Source: Halocaridina rubra
Lineage: Eukaryota; Arthropoda; Malacostraca; Decapoda; Atyidae
Length of the DNA: 64,000 nt
Direction: 5' to 3'
Assembly: GCA_037179515.1 (NCBI GenBank)
Contig: JAXCGZ010022657.1
Location: forward strand, 203,889 to 267,888
This document shows, in pieces, positions 17,749 through 34,440 of the stretch. Both the position numbers and the translations under genes were made by a program. How positions within the stretch are numbered: position 1 is the stretch's first letter; every line of letters begins with the position of its first letter. A model generated the notes under the pieces. That model was not told where the DNA came from and did no database searches. It saw only the letters and a program-made list of their open reading frames with translations.

Positions 17749-18299
17749 CTAGGCTGCCAGGTACAGGGAAAGTTCCTTGTTTTAGGGAAATTCAGGTGGA
17801 TACAGGGAAACAGGAAAGAAACTTTAAAATTCACTAAAATATAGGGAAAATCCAGAAAAGAAAGAGGGATAATCTAGGGAAATCTGGAGAACTAGCTATT
17901 ATTATTCTAATTCTTTATATTTTTACTCTGTGTGGTAAATGAGATGAAGAAATTGAAAAATACATTGGATGCAGAGAGAGATTTTTCACAAGTGAAGTTA
18001 ATGAAAACACAAACGAGAAATTCTTTAACCTCAGAATTATTAGTTGGGATGTTACATGCAAAAAGAACTTTTGAAACTTCATCTGCTGAAGACATTGAAA
18101 TAACTAAGGCCCATTTAAATTTCATGACTGATGATATTTGCCAAAAAGATCAACAATAAAGTATGTAATGAGATTATGAGCAGTATTTAACTTTTGAAAT
18201 ATGCATTGTATATGTATCTGTAATGGGGATAATGATCCAAATAGGAAAATTTTGTAAGTGAATCTAGGGAATTTTTGACAGCTTGACCTGGCAGCACTG
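17749..18299 (+). mobile_element. hAT-type non-autonomous element with 8-bp target duplication
   Basis: GTAGCAAA is present at 17741-17748 and again at 18300-18307, a perfect 8-bp duplication as expected for hAT. The ends read CTAGGCTGCCAGGT and, inverted, CAGTGCTGCCAGGT. The 551-bp insert interrupts a CACCT monomer that is uninterrupted in neighbouring copies (18478-18492 carries gaagtagcaaaacgtttgcc), giving an empty-site comparison. Confidence 0.92.
17932..18159 (+). pseudogene. hAT transposase C-terminal dimerisation fragment
   Basis: A 75-codon open frame contains ERDFSQVKLMKTQTRNSLTS followed by ELLVGMLHAKRTF. It matches the pattern ERxFSxxKxxKTxxRxxL of the C-terminal dimerisation domain of hAT transposases. 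The catalytic RNase H-like core and the BED zinc finger are missing. It lies inside the hAT element at 17749-18299, which explains its origin. Possibly still translated, but not a transposase. Confidence 0.7.
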
Positions 18300-18307
18300 G
18301 TAGCAAA

Positions 18308-18700
18308 ACGTTTGCCGATAGAGGTTCGTTCTCCTGCATCTTACTCCTCTTCTACCGCTTAATGCAATCGGATATTATGAAGAATATTGAATAAAAGCAT
18401 TAAGAACAAACAGCAAACATATTTTTAATATAATATCGTCAGGGAAATAGCGTGTGAGGGTGCACCAGCTGATACGGAAGTAGCAAAACGTTTGCCGATA
18501 GAGGTTCGTGCTCTCGCATCCTACTCCTCTTCTACAGCTTAATGTGATCGGATATTATGAAGAAAATTTATAAAAACCATTAAGAACAAACAGCAAACAT
18601 ATTTTTAATATGATATTGTCAGGGAAATAGCGTGTGCGGGCGCAGCAGCTGATACGGAAGTATGACAAAACGTATGCATCCTCGTCCTCACTACCACCAT
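18308..18700 (-). mobile_element. CACCT monomers inside TigC
   Basis: Two further reversed monomers: gtcagggaaatagcgtg recurs at 18438 and 18618. The block ends at the second hAT insertion at 18701. Confidence 0.7.
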
Positions 18701-18897
18701 CAGTGTTGCCAGAATACATAAATGAGAGAAATGATAAATATAAAAAACATACATGTAAGCTGGTAAGTTATTTCAAGTATCTTAAAGATGAAGTACATTT
18801 TTATTTAAATTACAGTACTACCATCTTGTAATTAATATATATCTTAAAATGTACCATACATTTGAAAATAAAGCATTCGGTTTATCTGGCAACACTG
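18701..18897. mobile_element. hAT MITE, 197 bp
   Basis: Inverted ends CAGTGTTGCCAGAATA and CAGTGTTGCCAGATAA. The flanks ACCACCAT (left) and GCCCCCAT (right) each differ by one base from GCCACCAT, which is present uninterrupted in related CACCT sequence (gccaccatgcatgtcc near 31910), so an 8-bp duplication with later mutations is supported. No coding capacity. Confidence 0.85.
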
Positions 18898-18965
18898 GCC
18901 CCCATGCTAAGCCTGTTGCCAACGGCATAATAGGGTTCATTAATTTGTTTACTGTACATAAATTT

Positions 18966-19290
18966 AAAAATAAAGATACTATCTGCCCAACGTGTGAACA
19001 ATGTGAAGAGAGCCTAGAACATTTTCTACTATTTTGTGAAGCATATGCACAAATAAGAACAAAATAGAATTTTTTAGCACAACCATATATAGAAAAGAAA
19101 ATTGAAATAATTGCTAATATATTGTTATTTAGATATTGTAGTGAAAAAGACGTCAAAGAAAGAAAAAAATTTATATAAAGAATTTGTAGAAAAAGAAATC
19201 AAATAATAAAAACTGCACAAACAATTTAGCAAAGCAAATCAAGACTTGGGAGCCGTTGCAAAAGGCATATCCCACTCAACTATACTACTA
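18966..19290 (+). pseudogene. LINE C-terminal zinc-knuckle fragment
   Basis: Plus-strand frame gives CPTCEQCEESLEHFLLFCEAY, the C-x2-C...H-x4-C pattern found after the RT or RNase H of several LINE clades (HFLL.C..Y). Downstream codons (KKIEIIANILLFRYC) are broken by stops. The upstream part of the open frame is hAT/CACCT sequence, not LINE. Clade not assignable. Confidence 0.5.
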
Positions 19291-19408
19291 CTACAGTAAA
19301 TCTGTATATCTAGGCTAGCCTAGAGACAAGTTAATTTGATTTAAGTCGTTTTTCGACTTAAGTCGTCTCTCCTGGAACCAATTAACGACGTTAAGTGAGG
19401 TATACCTG

Positions 19409-19512
<104 letters not shown>

Positions 19513-19827
19513 TAATCCCTCGTTTATCGCGGGGGTTCCGTTCCGGGACCGGCCGCAGTAGGTGAATTTCCGCGAAGTCGGAACACCTTAACATAAAAAT
19601 TTTTTTTTTTTTTTTTAAAGATGATTATGACACCAGGACGCCCAAAAGTTATAAAATAAAACAGCCTTTATCAGGCTGCAAAGAGAAACAGAGATGGAGA
19701 GTGTAATGACCTGTCAGATGTGAAGGGATTATAAAAGATGTGTAATGAATACCCAGCTCTCTGCTGGGTTTTATTATACCTTTGCATTACTTTCATGATG
19801 TATATTCCAAAAATTCTCCTTAGATCC

Positions 19828-19879
<52 letters not shown>

Positions 19880-19927
19880 GTTATTATTATTTTTAACAAT
19901 AATTTTCCTTTGATGATGATTGTGGAG

Positions 19928-19961
<34 letters not shown>

Positions 19962-19975
19962 ATATCATTATTATT
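19828..19975. repeat. (ATT)n trinucleotide tracts, left arm of FbD
   Basis: Two ATT-rich tracts separated by taacaataattttccttt; the complementary tracts lie at 20249-20383. Confidence 0.9.
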
Positions 19976-20049
19976 ACGAATTTGTAATTAAACCATTATT
20001 TCTACATTAAATAATGTAGTTTTGGTTGAATGAACACGAGTTAATTAAA

Positions 20050-20050
<1 letters not shown>

Positions 20051-20131
<81 letters not shown>
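20051..20131. repeat. (CT)n microsatellite, core of FbD
   Basis: Follows gagttaattaaaga, as do the (CT)n tracts at 57018 and, reversed, 23829, so the tract is a fixed part of FbD. Confidence 0.97.
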
Positions 20132-20134
<3 letters not shown>

Positions 20135-20247
20135 ATTTTATTCTAGCCAACCCCCCACACTCTCTTTGTCCCAGCCAACTAGGGAGGGGCACTATACACA
20201 GTTATTAAAGTAAATAAACCAACAGATGTACAAACATTGATGAGCCC

Positions 20248-20248
<1 letters not shown>

Positions 20249-20281
<33 letters not shown>

Positions 20282-20337
20282 GAATCATGATGATAATAAT
20301 CTCCACAATCATCAAATGAAAATTATTGTTGCCAATA

Positions 20338-20383
<46 letters not shown>
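20249..20383. repeat. (AAT)n tracts, right arm of FbD
   Basis: Mirror of the left-arm ATT tracts. Confidence 0.9.
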
Positions 20384-20606
20384 TCTAAGGAGAATTATTG
20401 GAATAAACATCATGAAAGTAATGCAGAGGTGTATTAAAACCCAGCAGAAAGCAGGATATTCATTACACATCTTTAATAATCCCTTCACATCCGACAGGTC
20501 ATTACACTCTCCATCTCTGTTTCTCTTTACAGCCTGATAAAGGCTGTTTTATTTTATCATTTTTTGGCCCATCCTGGTGTCACAAAAAAAAATAAAAAAA
20601 ATATAA

Positions 20607-20878
<272 letters not shown>

Positions 20879-21079
20879 AAAAATTAAATAAAATAAAAAT
20901 AATAATTCTCAGTATTTTCATTTTTTTATTGAAAAAAACATATTTCATTATCTAATTGATAAAAAAAATTTATTTCCCAGCCTACGAATAATAAAACAGT
21001 AAAACATAGTAAAAAACATAAATTTAGATATACGTACGTACAGTATAACTCACAGGATTGCATCATGCGAAATAGTGTC

Positions 21080-21890
21080 CGATAGCGTACAATGTATTGG
21101 GGTCGCAGCTACGTGAGCTAGCATATATATTTATATTTCCAGTAGTTTCATGATTTTATTAATAAAAAAACGTATTTCTTAACCTAAGAATAATAAAACA
21201 GTAAAAAATAGTGAAAAACATAAATACTAACAGTATTGCAACATGTAAAATACGATACCGTTATCAGCGTTTCGGACAAGGGCTCGTTCAGTCTAACTCA
21301 CGTGTGCGCCGTTCACGTTGTGCTTATTAAACGTTTTGCTTGTGTCCGATAGCGTACAATGTATTGGGGTCGCAGCTACGTGAGCTAGCATATATATTTA
21401 TATTTCCCGTAGTTTCATGACTTTATTGATAAAAAAACGTTTTTCTTATCCTAAGAATAATAAAACAGTAAAAAATAGTAAAAAACATAAATACTAACAG
21501 TATTGCAACATGTAAAATATGATACCGTTATCAGCGTTTCGGACAAAGGATCGTTCAGTCTAACTCACGTGTGCGCCATTCACGTTGTGCTTATTAAACG
21601 GTTTGCTTGTGTCCAATAGCATACAATGTATTGGGGTCGCAGCTACGTGAGCTAGCATATATATTTATATTTCCAGTCGTTTCATGATTTTATTGATAAA
21701 AAATTTATTTCTTGGCCTAAGAATAATAAAACAGTAAAAAATAGTAAAAAACATAAATACTAACAGTATTGCAACATGTAAAATACGATACCGCTATCAG
21801 CGTTTCGGACAAAGGCTTCCACAATCTTACATTGTCTCGCCTCACTCATGTGCGCCGTTCACGTTGTGCTTATTAATACGTTTTGCTTGT
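21080..21890. repeat. ~265-bp tandem units inside TigA
   Basis: tccgatagcgtacaatgtat or close variants begin each unit at about 21088, 21346 and 21612. Each carries the (A)GATACCG.TATC motif and gtctaactcacgtg. Confidence 0.85.
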
Positions 21891-21921
21891 GATTTTTTAC
21901 TCGCATATTTTAACCTTTGCA

Positions 21922-22032
21922 ATGCCTCCCAAGCATCCTTCATCTTCTAAGGCATCTTGTAGTGAGCCTAAGCAGCAAAGGAAAATGTTAACCATAACAG
22001 ATAAGGTAAGTTTACCTATCACGTACATATAA
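21922..22032 (+). pseudogene. TigA transposase N-terminal remnant
   Basis: Encodes MPPKHPSSSKASCSEPKQQR and KMLTITDK, then runs straight into GTAAGTTTACC of the 169-bp unit and stops. The same fusion is at 28725-28834 and 39295-39386 (reversed), so this deletion derivative amplified. Confidence 0.85.
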
Positions 22033-22353
22033 ATTTACGTTGCATGCTGTTATTTTAAAAGTATAGGGTGGTTTTTTAACAGTGCAGGGAGGGTTTACAG
22101 TATACAGTAAACGTACAAAAAATTGTAAAATACTTATGTACATGAGTGTCATATAAATTTACGCTTGCATGCTGTTATATATGAAGTAAAGGGTGATTTG
22201 TTAACAGTACAGGGAGGGTTTATAGAGTTTATACGGTGTAAACGTAAAGATAAATTAAAATATCTATGTACTTATAGGCTGATCCTACTCCGCGATTTTC
22301 CTGTTTTGCGCCGGGTCCCGGAACCGAACACCCGCGATAATGGGGGATCACTG

Positions 22354-22432
<79 letters not shown>
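22354..22432. repeat. (TA)n microsatellite
   Basis: TigA end on the left, CACCT end on the right. Confidence 0.97.
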
Positions 22433-22434
<2 letters not shown>

Positions 22435-22437
<3 letters not shown>

Positions 22438-22905
22438 CTAGTTCTCAGAATAACGCCTAGATAGGTTCTCAGAAGTGTCGGGTAAATGGAAAATCGCATA
22501 AAAAAACGAGTTATTTTCCATAGGAAACAATGATAAAAGGCATAGATACGTTCCAAACCTTACATAAACACACCATGCCAAAGATATAAGATAAGTAAAA
22601 AACATATTTTATTACTACATAGCAAAGCAGAAAGCCCTGTATCTATTTTTAAGAGTATACAAAAGATATTCATATTCACTTTACAACTAGAAATTAACAT
22701 GCATTACTATACTTTACTCTATTATGCAGTGGGCAACAGTTATACAGTACACTGGGTCATGCATGGTGGCAGTGAGCAAGTAACTTATGTGGTAGAAGAG
22801 GAGGAGGATGCAGGAGAACAAACCTCTATCTGCAAATGTATACAAAGATAAAATAAGGATTATAAATAACCAAAGCAAGAATAAAAAACGAAAAAAAAAA
22901 TAATT
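22435..22905 (+). mobile_element. CACCT element of a CACCT/CR1 composite
   Basis: Starts CACCTAGTTCTCAGAATAAC; matches 177-644 and 6523-7016 reversed, including the junction with CR1 sequence. Confidence 0.75.
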
Positions 22906-23232
22906 ATGCAATGCCTAAATCTACCATATGACAGATTAAAAAAACTTAATCTACATTCTCTAGAGAGGCACAGAGTTAGGGGGGATATGATTGAGGTGTA
23001 TAAATGGTTTAAAGGGATTACGGGTGATATTAATAAAGTTTTAAAAATTCATGATCAAACCAGAACTTGTAATGGGTTATGGATTTAATCTTGATAAATT
23101 TAGGTTCAGAAGGGAAATTGGTGAAAATTGGCTTGGTAATACCGTATACTATTCCTAGTAGGATAATAAATGCCAATACCTTAGACACCTTCAAATGTAG
23201 ATTAGATAGACATATGACAGAGGTAGGGTGGG
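22906..23232 (+). pseudogene. CR1-type LINE C-terminal fragment in a CACCT composite
   Basis: Encodes [19 protein letters not shown] and [14 protein letters not shown], then with frame breaks the RFRREIG and FKCRLDRHMTEVGWV tail. Third copy of the same composite. Confidence 0.8.
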
Positions 23233-23560
<328 letters not shown>

Positions 23561-23569
23561 GTAGAATAG

Positions 23570-23911
<342 letters not shown>

Positions 23912-23930
23912 ACCTACATACATATACCTT

Positions 23931-23961
23931 GGCTGTTTCCCCCTTTAATTGGGGGGTAGCC
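23931..23961 (-). other. 3'-terminal hairpin of the RTE LINE
   Basis: GGCT...CCCCC pairs with GGGGG...AGCC around an A/T loop. The same hairpin is at 13341-13371. It probably helps the element's RT recognise its RNA; this is an inference from position. Confidence 0.6.
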
Positions 23962-24177
23962 GACATCAAGAAAGGAAAATAAATATGGGGATTACTTTGC
24001 TCTATGGGCAATGACGAGGGAGCTAGCGACCGTTCAGATGGCACTGCTGGAGTGCCACAGCTCATCCTCCCGGCTCTTCCACAACCTGTGTCGCTTCACA
24101 ACTGCCAGCTCCTCCTACTGCCCCTACCACAGGGCTATCTCTGTAAGATGCAGCCCCGTGGTAACAGCAGATGCCCA

Positions 24178-25621
24178 TCAGAGCCGCGTCACAATCGCTC
24201 GCCACTCATTCCTATTCCTAGCACGCTTGCTTGCTTCCCTCACATCCATCCTCCTATCATTCAGGGCTCTCCTTACTCCATCCATCCATCCAAACCTAGG
24301 CATCCCTCTAGCATTTCTCCCATCAACTCTCGCATTCATCACCTTTTTCAGCAGCCTTTCATCATCCATCCTTTCCACATGGCCAAACCAATCTCAGAAC
24401 ATTCATATCTACTCTGGCTACAATTTCTCTCCTCACACCCGTTCTTGCTCTCACCACTTCATTCCTAACCCTATCCAATCGAGATACACCAATCATACTC
24501 CTCAGGCATTTCATCTCAAACACATTTAGTTTCCGTCTCTCACTTACTTTCATACCCCATAACTCTGATCCATACATCACAGTTGGCACAACCACTTTCT
24601 CATACAAAACTTTCTTAACATTCATTTCCAACACTCTATTCTTCATCACTCCTTTAAATGCACCCAACACTTTACATCCTTCATACACTCTGTGACACAC
24701 ATCTGCTTCCACTCCACCATTTGCAGCTATAACCGAGCCTAAATACTTAAACTGATTAACCTCCTCAAGTGTCTCTCCATTCAACATAACATTCAATCCA
24801 GCGCCATCCTCATTTCTTGTACACCTCATAACCTTACTCTTTCCCACAGTCACTCTCAGCTTCCTTCTCTCACACACCATTCCAAATTCTGACACTAACT
24901 GACACAGCTTTTCCTCTGAATCTGCCACCACCACAGTATCATCTGCAAACAGCAACTGATTCAGCTCCCACTCGTTATCATCCCCATCTACCATTCTCAA
25001 ACCTCGACCACGCACTCACTCATTCACCTCTCTTACAACTCCATCAATATACAAATTGAACAGCCATGGTGACATCACACATCCCTGTCTCAGTCCCACA
25101 CTCATTGGAAACCACTCACTCACTTCATTCCCTACCCTAACACAAGCTCTACTACCCTCATACAAACTCTTCACTGCATGCAACAATTTACCATTGATTC
25201 CATATAATCTCAAAACATTCCACATAGCCTCTCTATCAACTCTATCATATGCTTTCTCCAGATCCAAAAATGCAAAATACACATCCTTACCCTTTGCTAA
25301 ATATTTCTCACATAACTGCCTAACTATAAAAATCTGATCTATACAACCTCTACCTCTCCTAAAACCACTCTGCACTTCCGCGATCACATATTCTGTCTTA
25401 TCCCTAATCCTATTAACCAGTATCCTACCATACACTTTTCCTACCACACTCAACAAACTTATACCCCTAAAATTACTGCATTCATACATATCTCCCTTAC
25501 TTTTGTATAGGGGCACTATACAGGCAATCACCCAATCAACTGGCACCAATGACAACATAAAGCATATATTAAACACTCTCACTAACCATTCCAATGCAGT
25601 CACACCCCCTTCTTTCAACAT
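24178..25621 (-). pseudogene. RTE-type LINE reverse transcriptase, partial and broken
   Basis: Minus-strand frame holds IACIVPLYKSKGDMYECSNF (RT motif 1 region), RGISLLSVVGKVYGRILVNR, FAFLDLEKAYDRVDRE, GLRQGCVMSPWLFNLYIDGV and the catalytic LLFADDTVVVADSEE. Then come FKYLGSVIAANGGVEADVCH and the C-terminal region with RMDDERLLKKVMNARVDGR. One in-frame TGA at about 25016 and one frameshift near 24385 break it. The endonuclease domain is missing because the copy is 5'-truncated. The RT pattern and the short hairpin 3' end fit RTE-clade elements. It would have copied LINE RNA by target-primed reverse transcription. Confidence 0.88.
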
Positions 25622-25632
25622 CTCCGCTCTCT

Positions 25633-25916
25633 AATGATATTAATAATAATAATAATACTAATAATAATCTCCACAATCATCATCAACGGAAAATTGTTAA
25701 AAATAATAATAATAATAATAAGATCTAAGGAGAATTTTTGGAATAGACATCATGAGAGTACTGCAGAGGTATATTAAAACCCAGCAGAGAGCTGGATATT
25801 CATTACACATCTTTTATAATCCCTTCACATCTGACAGGTCATTACACTCTCCGTTTCTCTTTACAGCCAGATAAAGGCCGTTTTATTTTATTATTTTTTG
25901 GTCCCTCCTGGTGTCA

Positions 25917-25947
<31 letters not shown>
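25633..25947 (-). mobile_element. FbD fragment, outer part of an arm
   Basis: Matches 20245-20590 (ctccacaatcatcat, ctaaggagaat, ctgacaggtcattacactct, cctggtgtcacaa), ending in a run of about 27 T. Confidence 0.8.
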
Positions 25948-26042
25948 CATTATTCGCGAAATCCGAGTTTCTTACTATTATTTTTTTTGGGCGTTATTGC
26001 AATTTCGTGGATAAAAAAATCGCGTATAAAAGGAACAAGGTG
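25948..26042 (+). mobile_element. CACCT element tip
   Basis: Contains gggcgttattgcaatttcg and ends ggaacaaggtg before TA, as at 13038 and 42890. Confidence 0.7.
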
Positions 26043-26043
26043 T

Positions 26044-28407
<2,364 letters not shown>

Positions 28408-28724
28408 CAGTGTTCCTTCCATTATCGCGAGGGTTCGGTTCCGGGACCCGGCACGAGACAGGAAAATCGCGGAGTAGGATCAGCCTATATGTACATAATT
28501 TTAATTTATTTTTACGTTTACACCGTATAAACTGTATAAACCCTCCCTGTACTGTTAACAAACCACCCTTTACTTCATAAATAATAGCATGCAAGCGTAA
28601 ATTTATATGACATACTCATGTACATAGGTATTTTACATTTATTTTTACGTTTACTGTATAAACCCTCCCTGCACTGTTAAAAAACCACCATTTACTTTAT
28701 AAATAACAGCATGCAACGTAAATT

Positions 28725-28834
28725 TATATGTACGTGATAGGTAAACTTACCTTATCTGTTATGGTTAACATTTTCCTTTGCCGCTTAGGCTCACTACAAG
28801 AAGCCTTAGAAGATAAAGAATGCTTGGGAGGCAT
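28725..28834 (-). pseudogene. TigA transposase N-terminal remnant
   Basis: From the ATG at 28834 it reads MPPKHSLSSKASCSEPKRQR and KMLTITDK, then runs into the 169-bp unit and stops. Same fusion as at 21922. Confidence 0.8.
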
Positions 28835-29083
28835 TGCAAAGGTTAAAATATGTGAGTAAGAAAATCACAAGCAAAACGTATTAATAAGCACAACGTGAAC
28901 GGCGCACATGTGAGTTAGACTGAACGAGCCTTTGTCTGAAACGCTGATAGCGGTATCGTATTTTACATGTTGCAATACTGTTAGTATTTATGTTTTATAC
29001 TATTTTTTACTGTTTTATTATTCTTAGGCTAAGAAATACGTTTTTTTATCAATAAAATCAATTAAACTATTGGAAATATAAAT

Positions 29084-29228
29084 GTGATTACCTAATTGTG
29101 ATTACCTAATTGTGTTTACGGGAAAGAGCCCAAAGCTCGTATCTTCCCGTCTCCTGATCGGTTCCATTTTATACTTAGTGATACTTATCATACCTGTCCT
29201 TAAAACTATGGATTGAGATAGAATTAAT
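29084..29228. other. Unidentified ~145-bp insertion in TigA
   Basis: Compared with other TigA copies (ggaaatataaatatatatgctagc), this copy has extra sequence starting gtgattacctaattgtgatt and including ttacgggaaagagcccaaag. Resembles a dispersed repeat, but its family cannot be named from sequence alone. Confidence 0.5.
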
Positions 29229-29337
29229 GTATATGCTAGCTCACGTAGCTGCGACCCCAGTACATTGCACGCTATCGGACACTATTTCACATGTTGCAAC
29301 ATTGTGAGTTATACTGTACGTACGTATATCTAAATTG

Positions 29338-29391
29338 CCGCTTAGTCTCACTACAAGAAGCCTTAGAAGATGAAGGATGCTTGGGAGGCAT
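29338..29391 (-). pseudogene. TigA transposase N-terminal scrap
   Basis: 18 codons, MPPKHPSSSKASCSETK, then the element breaks. Confidence 0.7.
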
Positions 29392-29985
29392 TGCAAAGGT
29401 GAAAATATGCGAGTAAAAAAATCACAAGCAAAACGTTTTAATAAGCACAACGTGAACGGCGCACACGTGAGTTAGACTGAACGAGCCTTTGTCCGAAACG
29501 CTGATAGCGGTATCATATTTTACATGTTGCAATACTGTTAGTATTTATGTTTTTTACTATTTTTTACTGTTTTATTATTCTTAGGCTAAGAAATACTTTT
29601 TTTATCAATAAAATCATGAAACTACTGGAAATATAAATATATATGCTAGCTCATGTAGCTGCGACCCTAATACATTGTACGCTATCGGACACTATTTCGC
29701 ATGTTGCAATACTGTGAGTTATACTGTACGTACATATATCTAAATTTATGTTTTTTGCTATCTTTTACTGTTTTATTATTCGTAGGCTGGGAAATAAATT
29801 TTTTTATCAATTAGATAATGAAATATGTTTTTTTTCAATAAAAAAATGAAAATACTGAGAATTTTTATTTTTTTAATATTTTAATATTTTTGCATATACC
29901 CCCAAAAAAATATATATAATTTGCCAAAAAAAAATGTGGTACAGTGAAAACACGAGCCAAGAAACGCGATCCAGCGAAGGCTCAC

Positions 29986-32219
<2,234 letters not shown>

Positions 32220-33104
32220 TTTACAGTAATCCCTCGCTATACCGCGGTTCACTATCGCGAATTCAGTGCATCGCGGTTTTTTTTGGCAATTTTTTTTTTT
32301 ACAGGGTACATGCAAAAATATTGAAAAAATAAACTTTTTCAGTATTTTCATTATTTTATTGAAAACAAAAATTTTCTTTATTTTATTGATACAAAAATGT
32401 ATTTCCAAGCCTAAGAATAATAAAACATTAAGAATTAGTAAAAAAAACAAATTTGAACATGTAACTCTGCACCACAGAAAGTACGATACCGGTATCAGCG
32501 TTTCGGAAAACCCAAAGGGTCACACCTACGTGAGCTAGCATATATTAAAATTTCCAGTAGCTTCATTATTTTATTGATAAAAAAATTTATTTCTTAGCCT
32601 AAGAATAATAAAACAGTAAAAAAAAGTAAAAAACATAAATAATCACAGTATTACACCATGTAAAATACGATACCGGTATCAGCGTTTCGGATAACGAAAA
32701 GGGTCGCACCTACGTGAGCTAGTACATATTGAAATTTTCATTATTTTATTGATAAAATAAGTATTCCCTAGCCTAAGAGTAATAAAACAGTAAAAAATAG
32801 TAAAAAACATAAATTTAAACATATACACTCACAGTATTGCACGATAGCATACACTGTATTGGCGTCTTGGAAAACGCAAACGCTCTCAACTACGTGAGAT
32901 ACTTCATGGAATGCTATTGGCTGAAAGGGTGAGAGACGACAAATCTCAGAATTGTTTTCCTATATGTTCTGTATCATGGGCTCTGATTGGCGTTTTGATT
33001 GAAGTTTGGTTCTCTCACCATCTTCCATTGTCTCGCCTCACTCGTTCAGTCTAACTGACATGTGCGCAGTTCGGGTTGTGCTTATTAATATGTTATGCTT
33101 CAGG

Positions 33105-33670
33105 TGTTGGGTTCTTTCGATAACAGTCTCCTATGCTTCAAAAGGCCCCTCTTTAATTTCAAGAGGCTCTTGCAGATCTCCTTTAACGTGTGATTTACAA
33201 GAGATTTCCTCTACTGGGGGAGCATCAATATCATTTCCTTTGCCTTAACAAACTCCTCTTTAATTTCAAGCAGCTTCTGCAGATCTTCTTTAAAGTGTGA
33301 TTTACAAGAGATTTCCTCTACTGGGGGAGCATCAGTATCGTTTCCTTTGCCTCAACAGACTCCTCTTTAATTTCAAGCATCTGCTGCATATCTTCTTTAA
33401 CGTGTGATTTAAAAGAGATTTCCTATACTAGGGGAGCATTAGTGTCATTTTCACAGTTTTCAATGCCATCCACCTCCATCATAGAAGGAGAAGGAACACA
33501 ATTGGTTTCTGAAGACTGACCTGAATTGAGACCAGTTTGTACAAAGTCCAAAGTATACTGTATTTCAAAACATCACTGATAGGATAATTGGCCTCTCCAC
33601 TTCCATATTTTTCATAATGATCAAGGGTTTTCCTATGTACTGTTTATTCAATTCACTTCGTAACTGATCC
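33105..33670 (-). pseudogene. Captured coding fragment with 36-residue acidic repeats
   Basis: On the minus strand a broken frame reads KYGSGEANYPISDVLKY, DFVQTGLNSGQSSETN, CVPSPSMMEVDGIENCEND and then repeats of the type EEISFKSHVKEDMQQMLEIK. The repeat unit is 107 bp (starts at 33149, 33256, 33363), one short of 36 codons, so each unit shifts frame by one. There is also an in-frame TAG near 33427. The sequence is unlike anything in other TigA copies and has coding-like periodicity, so it looks like a host gene segment picked up by the transposon. Acidic KEE repeats resemble those near the start of some arthropod zinc-finger proteins, but I cannot identify the parent gene. Confidence 0.6.
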
Positions 33671-33671
33671 A

Positions 33672-33764
33672 CGAGGAAATCGAAGACCCTGGCCTTACAC
33701 TTGAACGTCTGGCAGCCCTGTATGAACACGTGAAAGCACTCCAACAACTCTCACAAGAGTGACC
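33672..33764 (+). pseudogene. TigA transposase C-terminal fragment
   Basis: Encodes EEIEDPGLTLERLAALYEHV and KALQQLSQE then stops. Same residues as the C-terminal region of the long TigA copy (minus strand, about 36430-36520). Confidence 0.85.
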
Positions 33765-34027
33765 TTCTGCAATCTTCTTGACGATGCCATGTCATTACCA
33801 CCTCATTCACAGTAAGTTTACCTATCACTTTCATATAAATTTACGCTTGGACGCTGTTATTAATAAAGTAAAGGGTGGTTTGTTAACAGTATAGGGAGGG
33901 TTTGTAAAGTAAACGTAAAAATAAATGTAAAATACCTATGTACATATAGGGTGATCCTACTTCGCGGAAATTCACCTATCACGGTCGGTCCCGGAACCAA
34001 ACCCCCGCAATAAACGAGAGATCACTG

Positions 34028-34154
<127 letters not shown>

Positions 34155-34440
34155 CAGTGTTACCTCCCTTATCGCGGTAGTTCGGTTCCGGGACCCGGTG
34201 CAAACCAGGAAATCCGCGGAGTAGGATCAGCCTATATGTACATAGATATTTTAATGTATTTATACGTTTACACTGTATAAACCCTCCCTGTACTGTTAAA
34301 AAAACACCTTTACATTATAAATAACAGCAAGCAACGTAATTTTTTATGAAAGTGATAGGAAAACTTACCGTGAATGAGGTGATGATGACATACATAGGTA
34401 CAGTATTTTACAATAATTTTTACGTTTACGTAAAATAGCG

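Larger units (their letters stand above)
16971..19408. mobile_element. TigC non-autonomous Tigger-type element
   Basis: Inverted ends CAGGTATTCCTCGGC at 16971 and the complement of CAGGTATACCTCACTTAACG at 19408, with TA on both sides. Inner phrases (ttaagtcg) are also inverted. The ends resemble those of mammalian Tigger1 (CAGGCATACCTCG), from established knowledge. No transposase remains. The interior has been filled by CACCT monomers, two hAT elements and a LINE fragment. Confidence 0.82.
23912..25632 (-). mobile_element. RTE-type LINE, 5'-truncated, inserted in an FbD arm
   Basis: Minus orientation. The 3' end has the hairpin at 23931-23961 followed by atgtatgtagg; the 5' side is cut within the RT domain. 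FbD sequence stops at 23911 (cgtaataat) and resumes at 25633 (aatgatattaataat), so the element sits in that arm. The 3' UTR spans about 23962-24180. Confidence 0.8.
32224..34027 (+). mobile_element. TigA element carrying a captured coding segment
   Basis: Starts CAGTAATCCCTCGCTATACC right after TTTA and ends as the complement of CAGTGATCTCTCG before tgtata. It has the usual 5' repeats to about 33105, then foreign sequence in antisense to about 33670, then a piece of the TigA transposase C-terminus and one 169-bp unit. The transposase N-terminus and catalytic core are absent. Confidence 0.85.

Noticed and set aside
24004..24529. Plus-strand frames of 154 and 172 codons
   Set aside because: Opposite strand of the RTE 3' UTR and C-terminus; the minus strand carries the conserved RT motifs.
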